Shown piece after piece: positions 10,710 to 20,054 of a stretch of 64,000 nucleotides of DNA. This DNA is from Oasisia sp. SBJ-2009. Lineage: Eukaryota > Annelida > Polychaeta > Sabellida > Siboglinidae. A program made the translations under genes and the position numbers. The stretch lies in assembly GCA_964017155.1 (NCBI GenBank), contig OZ024854.1, positions 15,830,181-15,894,180 of the forward strand. Reading direction: 5' to 3'. The notes under the pieces were generated by a model, which did not search any database, had not been told where the DNA came from, and saw only the letters and a list, made by a program, of their open reading frames with translations. Positions within the stretch are counted from its first letter, which is position 1. Every line of letters begins with the position of its first letter.

Positions 10710-11256
10710 TCTGAAACAAGGTGAAAAGAAACCGGCAAGAAACTGTAACAAAGTACAAAATGCAAAACCATCAGGGTAAAATTCCACAAGGCATATGCTA
10801 GAAAATTCAAATGATGGACAACACACCACTTATATAGAAGGCAAACAGTATCCGAGGCAAAACCGGGAAAGGTTAAAGGGGAAACCCATGTGCAACGTAA
10901 GTAGAAAGGCAACATCATTTGATATAGTGTGAACGTACATAATATATTTAATATGTACAACCAGTAGCTGAATATCAAACAAAAAACCTGAGAAAATGTT
11001 ATCCGTTATTAATACCCATGCACAGGGTTAAATTGCTGCAACAAGGAACAGAGAAGGTACATTAGTTGTCCCCAAGCACACATTCATAATAAGTAAACAG
11101 GCATCCTGAGCAAAGTGTAACACCAACACGAAAAGGAAGTAAATAATGTTGCATCTATCAAACCCATAACAAGGCATGATAATTGGTAGGTTACAAGATG
11201 CATTGGCGAAATAAGAGAAAATTAACACAAATGCAAAAGAAACACACAATTTTACC

Positions 11257-11401
11257 ATGGGCAACAACAGAATGCAACAATAACGGCCACACTGGGCCAA
11301 CATGTCATAACAATGACAAACATAAACTACGACAAGCATAGATTGTGGCCACAATGGGCAACAACAAAATAGCAGTATAACAGCCACACTGGGCTAACAT
11401 G
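11257..11401. repeat. Diverged ~97-bp tandem subrepeats between SGNH and gag
   Basis: ATGGGCAACAACA...CCACACTGGG at 11257 recurs at 11354, with a third weaker copy near 11436. Confidence 0.6.
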
Positions 11402-11861
11402 ACAAACAATTACAACAGAATAGTTCACAGTAGCCATCATGGGCAAAGCCAAAATGGCAATAATGAAACACCCTGTTGTTAAAGTCCCCATCGACATAAT
11501 AGGCTGAAGTGCTAGCACCCCAAAGGTACATATGAGAAATAACCACCTTACGGTCTTCTCCTATGACAGTTAAATAATTGGCAAAAGCCAAGACATTATC
11601 GCCCACGTCGACAGCCCCGTTAGTTGTCAGATCATGGGTACCAATTTCGAGAAACACAACATCCCCACTAGCGTGCACAATTTTGTGCGAGAGCGGATAT
11701 AACTGGTGAACTTTCAATCCCCCTCGCGCAATAAAAGTAACGTTGAAAAACCTCTCATCCAAACCAAGTTTGGCCGATTGGCAAGAGTGAGCATAAGTCG
11801 CCATTCGACGAACAAAGGAATGCCCTATGATTGCCACATTAAAAGGCTCGTTCACAGCCAT
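11394..11861 (-). CDS. SGNH/GDSL-hydrolase-like ORF of retroelement A
   Basis: 155 codons. Block I reads AIIGHSFVRRM (the GDS block with HS), and block III-like VVFLEIGTHDLTTNG is the GxND equivalent (GTHD). These are the SGNH catalytic blocks as seen in transposon-borne SGNH domains. The C-terminal third degenerates into a Cys-rich tail, so the catalytic DxxH block is missing. Ser in block I and Gly/His in the third block are visible. Confidence 0.65.
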   Translation of the reverse strand: MAVNEPFNVAIIGHSFVRRMATYAHSCQSAKLGLDERFFNVTFIARGGLKVHQLYPLSHKIVHASGDVVFLEIGTHDLTTNGAVDVGDNVLAFANYLTVIGEDRKVVISHMYLWGASTSAYYVDGDFNNRVFHYCHFGFAHDGYCELFCCNCLSC

Positions 11862-12480
11862 GTCAAGTGCAATTACTTAATCAATCGGAATCAGGTCGAT
11901 ATAGTCTGCACAATGAAAGAAAAATGGCACGTGAAAACGAATCCCGAAGGAATAATTTGGAAAAACTAAATTTCCGAAACGAGAGCCCAATATTTACCTC
12001 TTGTAGTCTCGAAATTGTTGACAAAACAGGCTGCCCCTTGCGTCTCGTGTCTGGGTCAGCCCTTCGTAAACATTTCCCGTAAATTTCAAATTTAGATACA
12101 TTGTATTGTTGCCCACATAAAGGCTGTTTGAGTTTTCTCTCAAAAGGTGTTTTTATCATCAAACCCCACTTTTATTACGTGATGGTGGTCACATGAATTG
12201 AGTCTAATGAGAGTCGCACCATTTGCTTCATCTCCCCTGTTATATCTGTCACATCCTTCAGGAGCTTGAGCACAACTTGCACCAGCATGACATGTCACTT
12301 CTGTGTTGAGTCTTTAGCGCTGTCACCATGACACTAGCCTCATCACTAGGGTCTGTAGTCTGTAGTAGACTGAGGAGGCGGGAGACATCTGTTGTCAAAT
12401 GAAATTGGTAAACGTTCATATGATGGACAATGTGAATGTGAATGTCCCGGTCAAGAGTCACTAAGGCCGACTTTCTGTGT

Positions 12481-13178
12481 TTAACGAAGATTATTAATCT
12501 CCGCCTCCATGTTGATGACCTTTATTGTGTTTGTCAAAGTCTTTACCACAATCTTGCCTTTGTAGGTCCAGCAGTCGTTGGTTTTTGTGTGTTTTTTCAC
12601 CTGCCTTGTCGCAGTGGCAAGTGCAGCGCGGCACTGGGTCAAATCTTCGTTGACGAAGATTTGTTCGATGCTGCTGTTCGTATTGCGTAATCGGCTCCTC
12701 GCCCTGATCACTCCATCACGCACCGTAACTTTACTGAATCGACGCGGTGCCGATCGCCAGTGTCACTCCTCTTGCCCAGCCAGTGGCTAACAATAATGCC
12801 CTCTTGAGACACTGGGGGGGGGGGGGATGTTGATGATCTCAACCACCTTAGCTGTAGGGTCTTCTTCCTCCCCAGTCTCAGGAAAGCCACACAATCTCAG
12901 ATTGTTTCTACGGGAATACTGTGCTCAACCTCCAGTCATTCTACCTTTTCTTCCAGGACGGTGATTCTTTTCTCCTTGCTTTCGAGCTGGGACGTCAGGC
13001 CGGCTAGTGTCTGTGTCAGTTTGTCGAGTTTATCAGACAGTGCCTGCGGGTACAAAGCTGACTTCAGTTTTCGAAGCACTTCTTCGTCATTAAGTAATTC
13101 AATGAACTTCATCACCATCACCTCAGTGTTACCAACATCATTGTCAGTGACACTGGAGAGCTTTTGTGCTTTTGGCAT
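12481..13178 (-). pseudogene. ORF1 (nucleic-acid-binding protein) of a LINE-type retrotransposon
   Basis: Starts MPKAQKLSSVTDNDVGN at 13178, has a coiled coil (LTSQLESKEKRITVLEEK), then YSRRNNLRLCGFPETGEEED and, after a frame change, RDGVIRARSRLRNTN and IFVNEDLTQCRAALATATRQ, WTYKGKIVVKT: the ORF1p RRM-CTD layout. Broken by a stop after the coil, and a G14 run (12812-12825) lies at a frame break. No ORF2 follows. Confidence 0.75.
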
Positions 13179-14165
13179 GTTTTTTTCACGAATTACTTCC
13201 CCAACGAAAAGTGCAGTTTTACACCATGGCAACCAACTTGGAAAGCCTTTTTTCATGACACAGCATAGACCTGGAAGGTATCAGTTCGCATTAGCCTAAA
13301 TGGCATTCATATTGTTTTCTCAAAATGTATGTCCAATAGTACGTTTGACATACAGTCCCAACTCACCAGTGTTTAGTTAATCACAGTCCATTGTCAAGAC
13401 AAACTCATGTTTGTTCCTAACACACATACTTGTAATCGTCCAGATGACATGGTCTCCTGACATCACATGTGACCGGTTTCTTGACTTCATCATTGTCCAT
13501 GTATTTGATCAGCTTCATGTCGATGCATGCCTTTGCCCAGTATCATTGAACTGTAAACCAGTTTGCAATGTAGCAGACAGTGACATTACAAGTGCCATAA
13601 TAGGGGCGTAATTACAGAGTTGATTCTCCATAAACATACATGTATAAACAGAAAGGTTGGGGTACTCGATCCCCCAACAAAATAGTGTACAATGTAAAAA
13701 ATGGGCTAAACCCCTAACAATGGTGAACTAACAACATAATGTGAATCCGGCAACTCAACGTCGTAGGCAAAACGTGGCTGTAGTGACACAACAAATATAA
13801 ATGCACGACTCAACCGAATAATCAACTCAATCTCTGTGAACAAACCATAATTAATCATGGTAATATAACACAGCGTTGTAGCAACGGTACACATGCATAC
13901 ATAACAAACACTCTTAACACATCACAAAGAAAGGCAAGGCCAAACCGCCACACAAATGTTTGGTGAAAAGTATCCGCACTAAAAACCCTGCGTCAGCGGA
14001 GGTATAAGCACAATACAAAACCTCATGAAGTACCAAACAAAATTACAGGGAAAAGCGTTAAAAAATCTATTTTTGTGTGAACTACCCCTGTGTGAGTGGT
14101 AACAATAATACACGTCTACACCATGCACCCATTAGTGAGCCACAGGAAGGGTGGGTGGGAACTTG
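13179..14165. other. No gene recognised between retroelements
   Basis: Repetitive, mostly non-coding DNA; no RT, recombinase or host motif seen. Confidence 0.4.
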
Positions 14166-14254
14166 TCAAGAGAGCGCGGATGAAACGTTGCCTTACTGTG
14201 CAATACAGAAGGGCAACTAATTTGTATTTATCCCAGCACAAGCCGCCCACCGCT
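14166..14254 (+). repeat. Direct repeat R1 at the end of retroelement B
   Basis: Starts TCAAGAGAGCGCGGATGAAA, ends CCGCCCACCGCT. Differs from R2 (18073-18166) by one base and a 5-base gap. The RT/RNase H ORF runs straight into it and stops inside it. Confidence 0.9.
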
Positions 14255-15277
14255 ACAGCGAACAGCTAAAAGAATGGGTAACAGCTCCTTAACAGAGATA
14301 TGACTTGCCGACCAACTTTCTGGGAAGCTACCTTGTAACCACTCGTTACCAAAAACTGCACCGAATGCAATGCTACTGGCATCTGTTGTGAGATGGAGTA
14401 CATCAGACGAAATCCAGTCTACAGGCAAGAACGACATTGTACCATTGAAAGTGGCTAAAAATTCCAGCCATGCCATGATATCTCTCCAAGCTTCGCGATT
14501 AAGCCGAATCAAGTGGTTGGGATTTGACTTGCCTATCGTGAGGTTATATAAATGACGACAAAAACACCTCCCGGGGGATATAACCCGTGAACTGAACATT
14601 AACGACCCCACCAATGACTGAACATCACGCAATGAAACCTTCTTGCGCTTAGACATTGCAATGAGTTTGGCTCGCAGGACCAACAACTTATCCTGGGGAA
14701 GTTTAATCGTTTGAGCTATGGAGTCTACTTCAGTGCCATGTAGGACGGCTGTGGAAGTAGATAGAACTGTTTTTGAGTGTTTGACGGGAAGGTTAATCAT
14801 ACGGCAGATGTCAAAAAACCTGTCCAAATAGAGCTGACAACGTGAAATAGTCTTACCAAAAATTATAAAATCATCAATAATGTGGCTGATGTGCAAAATC
14901 TTTGCTTTATGCACACAGATCCATTGTACTGCTCTAGACAGAGATTCAACCGTCTGGCATGATGTGCTGCAACCCATCGGCAAACACATGTGAAAATAAA
15001 ACTGCCCTTTAAACTTGAAGCCGAGCAGGCGATAATCCAGAGCAGAGATGGGGATAATCCTAAATGCGTCCTTTAGATCGGCTTTAGCTATTAAACAACC
15101 TTTTCCCAACTCTAACATAATACGTATACAATCATCAAGCATCTCAAACGACACGGCAGAAAACTCGGGAGCAATGTGCGAATTAACCGAATTAGCTTTT
15201 GGATAGCTTAGGTCATGTATGAGACGGAAATCCCCAGGTTCCTTCTTGGGCACTAAACCTAAAGGTGAGAATACCAT
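14228..15277 (-). CDS. Reverse transcriptase and RNase H of retroelement B (349-codon open frame)
   Basis: SPLGLVPKKEPGDFRLIHDL is RT motif 1, LIAKADLKDAFRIIPIS motif A, MCLPMGCSTSCQTVE motif B, SHIIDDFIIFG motif C (IIDD in place of YxDD), then LTTDASSIAFGAVFGNEWLQ and SVKELLPILLA of RNase H. Uninterrupted, but truncated: the last residues after LLAVRC come from R1. Upstream frame (NPPLSNM) continues the protein past the first Met. Confidence 0.85.
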   Translation of the reverse strand: MVFSPLGLVPKKEPGDFRLIHDLSYPKANSVNSHIAPEFSAVSFEMLDDCIRIMLELGKGCLIAKADLKDAFRIIPISALDYRLLGFKFKGQFYFHMCLPMGCSTSCQTVESLSRAVQWICVHKAKILHISHIIDDFIIFGKTISRCQLYLDRFFDICRMINLPVKHSKTVLSTSTAVLHGTEVDSIAQTIKLPQDKLLVLRAKLIAMSKRKKVSLRDVQSLVGSLMFSSRVISPGRCFCRHLYNLTIGKSNPNHLIRLNREAWRDIMAWLEFLATFNGTMSFLPVDWISSDVLHLTTDASSIAFGAVFGNEWLQGSFPESWSASHISVKELLPILLAVRCSGGRLVLG

Positions 15278-15349
15278 GTTGGATAAGGGTGGGTTCTGAA
15301 ACGGCCGGCCACTCTACCAAGTGACTTCTCCTTATCAAGCTTGGTCTGC

Positions 15350-16243
15350 TCTGCACTCTGCAGGTTGATACACCATGGCCGGCTCGCTTGCATCTCGAGC
15401 AGACATGACTGTACTTACAATGTTGCCTGGAACAGGTGCCATTGTTGAAGGCAAAGCAAATACGGGACACACGCTCACCCCGTTTGCCTGACCGAAAAGG
15501 CTTTGGGACACGCTACCGTTTAGCTTCACAAAAAGACTGGCATTCTTCATACAGATCATACTGGAAATCATCCCATGCTATCCCCTCTGAAAGTCTCTGT
15601 AGGCGAAACTGGCAATCATATTCTATTGCCACATCCGACCCTTTACGCTGAGAAATTGTCTTAACATGCTTCATATAAGATATCATGTGATGGCCTTCAC
15701 TAGGACAGCGGAAAAAATCATGAAAAGATACAGCCACTCATCAATCTCCGTGACTGGAACAACCACCGGTTCAGTTTTATCATCACCTAGTGCAGTTGGA
15801 TCTACATTTATGTCTAGAATATGTGACCTTCTGAGGCAACGTAGAGGCATATAGTCTGATGAGCAAACTCGCTCCGCTGTGGACTGAGGTAAGCCATTCC
15901 CCACCTCCCCATATGCCATGTTCATCGACATCTGACGTTGTTTGATGTCTTTGCGGGCATGTCTCTCGTAAGTTGCCTCCCCTGCCTTGGTGATGTCACT
16001 CTCGCTTGAGTCATCTGATGGCGGTGGTGGTCGGCATTTTGGAAGCTCTCCCGTCCCCGATGTTGACAGACCGGCCTCCATTCCAAGGGCCTTGAATCCC
16101 TGGGCAATCTGGGTCGAAACGGCCAACATCAGTGTTGCATACAACGCCGGGTCGACACTCGGTGGTAGTACAGGTGGCGCCGCCTCAGCCTCCGTCACCC
16201 TCTCAGCCGCTGCCTTTCTCTGCGACCGCGTTCTCTTTGGCAT
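15350..16243 (-). pseudogene. Gag gene of retroelement B with CCCH zinc finger
   Basis: Begins MPKRTRSQRKAAAERV. Core piece HDFFRCPSEGHHMISYMKHV is reached by a frame change in a T run near 15722. The finger piece CFAFNNGTCSRQHCKYSHVC with following CKRAGHGVSTC is in another frame (15470-15370). So at least two breaks. Confidence 0.8.
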
Positions 16244-16489
16244 ACTGCAAACCAGAAACATGCATCATATACACGCCACAACCCGGCCGGCCATACACCT
16301 TGCCGGCCGGACTACCCCCCCCCCCCGCACTGCCTATTGCACGCACAGGATCGTGGTCGCTCCCTAGTACATCCGGGCAGTGTGTGCTTAGCTCGCGGGG
16401 GGAGGGGTGAACTGCATGTCCCTGCACTGCACATCCCTGCATATCATCTCTCCGCACCGGATAACCTCTGGAAACAATGGTAAAGCCAC

Positions 16490-17050
16490 ATATTAATATG
16501 TCTCCGTCCTCCGCTGGGGCTCATGTGAACTATATTCACACATCAACATATCTCTGCACCGGAGTTCACGTGAACTATAGTCACATGTCAACCTATTTCC
16601 ACACCGGAGGTAATGTGAACTATATTCACTTAGCAACATATCTCTGCACCGGAGCATATGTGACTAACACATATCAACATATCTCCGCAACGTAGAACTT
16701 CTGTACGCAAGGAAAAGTCACATTCAAGATATAACTCCGCAACGGAGCTAATGTGAACAAGTTATGTGCACATAGCAACATACCTCTGCACCGGAGAACC
16801 TCTCTAAAAAGGAAAGGAAAGTCACAACACATCTCAGTTATATTGGACCCCGGGGCTAATGTGACCAAGTCATGTTGCAGCAAATCTCCGTACCGGAGAA
16901 CAACAGTACACAAAGGAACGCCACATTTCAACATATCTCCACACTGGAGAAAATATGTACACAAAGGAACATCACATATCAACATATATCCGCACTAGAT
17001 CCATATATGACCAACTCACATAACAACACGTCAGCAAATCCACAGTGCAT
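16490..17050. repeat. Degenerate ~57-60-bp tandem repeats with CTCCGCACCGGAG core, upstream of gag B
   Basis: About nine units of the form AACATATCTCYGCACCGGAG...ATGTGAACTATA...CAC. The core is a near-palindrome (TCTCCGCACCGGAGA). Lies where the element promoter would be. Confidence 0.75.
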
Positions 17051-17059
17051 ATCATGAGT

Positions 17060-18072
17060 ATTTCACCATAAATAGAATAACTATATCTCAGTGGTGACTA
17101 AATCCATGCGTTAACAGAGAAGAGTCATGCCAATATATATGTATACGTGCGTTACCTGTACTGGCGTGAAGTAAGCGAACAAGACGTCCACGGGCAATTC
17201 ACCCGCTGAAGTGACCCGCTGTAAACAATACATATGCCCTGGGCTGTTAGTTGTAAATGGCTGATGCACGTGTCCTATCATAGTCCCCTTTAGAGAATAA
17301 ACTGGGAGCGTGCCGGAGGCGGCTGTGGGTCATTAGCGCGATAAGCGAGGGACACAGCAGGCGCCGCGAGCAACAGTTGTGTTGACACACTGCAGGATAC
17401 GCGATAAGCAGTCACGACGACTCACTGACGGATACAGCGGCTAGTGGCTTAGCGCAGTATCCCTGTGGTAATTTATGAAATTGTTAAGGGCAGGGGTGAA
17501 CTAAATCCCTGCCACACCTTGCAGTAGAACTCCGCAAACGCAGTAACACGTGTGTGCATTACCCACTCCTATATATCCTATTATAGGAGGGTTTTCATAC
17601 ACCTTCCCTAATACTTGTTCTGACATAAATCCAACGTTACATTCGCAGGAATGCTGGCACTCGTTGCAGAACATTCCACGTCTGGGTAACGTAACTTAGT
17701 AGATTGTTTTTAACACAAATCGTCCACCACATTTAGGACCTACATGACATGGGAAACAAGCGACCTGGGACATAACCTCCACTTACTCTCACACAAGGAG
17801 CATTGATATCGTCAATCTCAATCATTAAAGGGCAGGACTAAAACGTGTGACATGTACTACATTCTCGCCGAGAAAAAACCAAGAATCCTCAGCCCCCAAT
17901 ACCGAACATGCACCGAAATCAAAATACACACGCTCCGTCGCTTTAATAAAAAAGTATCTAAGCGATGAACATATACATGTTTCACCATCGACAAACGTTT
18001 CATGTCGGATACACTCATCTTCTATCCCTCAGATGTGGTATCCCAGAGCACGACAGGAAATACTTACATTTT
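17060..18072. other. No gene recognised; 5' part of retroelement B
   Basis: Holds GCGATAAGC repeats near 17340-17410 and CTATATATCCTATTATAGGAGG at 17570; no coding signal. Confidence 0.4.
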
Positions 18073-18166
18073 TCAAGAGAGCGCGGATGAAACGTTGCCT
18101 TACTGTGCAATACAGAAAGGCAACTAATTTGTATTTATCCCCGTCCAGCACAAGCCGCCCACCGCT
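18073..18166 (+). repeat. Direct repeat R2 on the other side of retroelement B
   Basis: Same orientation as R1, about 3.9 kb away, beyond the 5' end of gag in element sense. Confidence 0.9.
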
Positions 18167-18409
18167 TATCGGCTGATGTCAAGTGCCCGCCCTCGGCGAT
18201 ACCATTAGCGGGTTGAGCGACCTAGACGTCGACTAAATTAATCCTGTTTCACCCTATAGTGGGGACAACAACGCTCCCACAGTCTGTTTAGGGCACACCG
18301 ACTTGCTTGCAAAAAGTTATTTCGTCTTTGGACACAATTGCATATCACCCCACTGTGCTGCTAGTAGTTTTAGTAAAATTGCTTTAATCATTATATTTAT
18401 TTGTTTTAG

Positions 18410-18456
18410 ATACTACGTTGGGCGGAAGGCTATGTTTGACAGTGACTTCAAGACAT
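18410..18456 (+). CDS. PCID2: PCID2 exon ([15 protein letters not shown])
   Basis: Acceptor TTTTAG, donor GTGAGA. One base (T) is left over and combines with CG of the next exon to make Ser. Confidence 0.9.
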
Positions 18457-19980
18457 GTGAGATATGACCATATGTCAATAAATTGCTTTATATGTGAATG
18501 TGTTGCATTTCCAAGCAGTTTATGTAACTTTAGCACCTACTTTATATCTCAGTAATAAAATGCTGTTGTTTAAACTAGATCAGTGAGAGAAGCAGTCTAA
18601 AGGATATCTGTGTCAGTGAGAGAACTTGATTGAAGGATATCTGTGTCAATTAGAGAACCTGTCTGAAGGACATCTGTGTCAATAAGAGAACTTGTCTGGA
18701 GGATATCTGTGTCAGTGAGAGAACCTGTCTGGAGGATATCTGTGTCAGTGAGAGAACCTGTTTGTAGGATATCTGTGTCAGTGAGAGAACCTGTCTGGAG
18801 GATATCTGTGTCAGTGAGAGAACCTGTCTGGAGGATATCTGTGTCAGTGAGAGAACCTGTCTTGAGGATATCTGTGTCAGTGAGAGAACCTGTCTGGAGG
18901 ATATCTGTGTCAGTGAGAGAACCTGTTTGTAGGATATCTGTGTCAGTGCAAGAACCTGTCTGAGGGATATCTGTGTCAATGAGAGAACCTGTCTGGCGGA
19001 TATCTGTGTCATTGTGTGTTGTGTTTGTAGCGGAGGAGCACCTGTCCTATGCCTTCCAGCGATGTCACCGTGACGCAAAGCAGAACAAACGTCTCATCCT
19101 GCTCTACCTACTTCCGGTCAAGATGCTACTGGTCAGTGCACCAAGTGTCACTAGTGTTTACTTCCGGTCAAGATGCTACTGGTCAGTGCACCAAGTGTCA
19201 CTAGTGTTTATCTAGCTGTAGTTCACTAAATAATAGTAATATATATGTTACTGATTGGTCGTATTTTGCCTTGAGGGTAATCGTATTGTTCAAGTCTGTA
19301 GGCTGAGGACTGATACAGCTAATTGTGAGTCAAAACGGAAGTAAAATAATGTTTTATTTTATTCAGCGCCACATCCAATATTGTTGATGGCGCTTCACAA
19401 CACATTTAAATAGCTAAAATGATAGAATTGCAATAAATAATAAAATAAAAATATATATCATTTTAAATACTTTAGAACGAATATGATAACTTACACAATT
19501 ACTAAATTTGTGCGTGATTGTCCTCCAACAGTCTCCACCAGGTGGCAGTAGTCAGTGGTGGTGCACATGTTTTGTCAAGAGTGACTTATATAAAACTTAA
19601 TAATGTTATATCAAGTAGGTGTTTAGTGAGGCCTGTAATGAGTCTCCAGTCTGTTGTGATCTTTGTGTGTCATTGTTATGTCTCACCTGCTACTTCTCTG
19701 TCCGTGTCCAGGGTCACATGCCAAAGTTGAGTTTGCTCAAGAAGTACGGTCTCGAGGAGTTTACAGACCTCGCCACAGCTGTCAGGTAATGTCACACAGC
19801 AGTCAGGTAATGTCATACAGCTGTCAGGTATCTAGAGACAGTCCTCTCTAAGGTGTTGTCAGATATCGCTCGCTCGCTCTCTCTCTCTGTCTCTCTCTGT
19901 GTGCATCTCTCCCTCTGTCTCTGTGTGTGTGTGGTGTGTGTGGTGTGTGTGGTGTGATGGTGTGGTCATGGTGTGTTGGT

Positions 19981-20054
<74 letters not shown>

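Larger units (their letters stand above)
9773..11861 (-). mobile_element. Tyrosine-recombinase-type (DIRS/Ngaro-like) retroelement fragment A: SGNH and gag
   Basis: Carries an SGNH-hydrolase-like ORF followed by a gag gene with DIRS/Ngaro-like features, both on -. No RT, RNase H or recombinase is present. The right part (9773) ends abruptly near an A/T-rich CAAAT repeat, so the copy is truncated in or after the gag zinc finger. In known Ngaro-like elements SGNH modules are described; their usual place relative to gag was not checked, so SGNH and gag might come from two copies. Confidence 0.65.
14166..18166 (-). mobile_element. Tyrosine-recombinase-type (DIRS/Ngaro-like) retroelement B
   Basis: On -: R2, a 5' region with ~60-bp subrepeats, gag (16243-15350), RT plus RNase H (15277-14228), R1. 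RT motifs, the CCCH gag finger and the shared gag core with fragment A place it with DIRS/Ngaro-type elements. No tyrosine recombinase was found, and RNase H stops at R1, so the 3' part is lost or was replaced. R1/R2 may be split terminal repeats of this class. Confidence 0.7.

Noticed and set aside
10652..11518. Cys- and Leu-rich frames that look like membrane proteins on -
   Set aside because: They lie in retroelement A non-coding subrepeats and overlap one another in several frames.
12258..12461. Possible start of LINE ORF2 after ORF1
   Set aside because: No endonuclease or RT motif in any frame.
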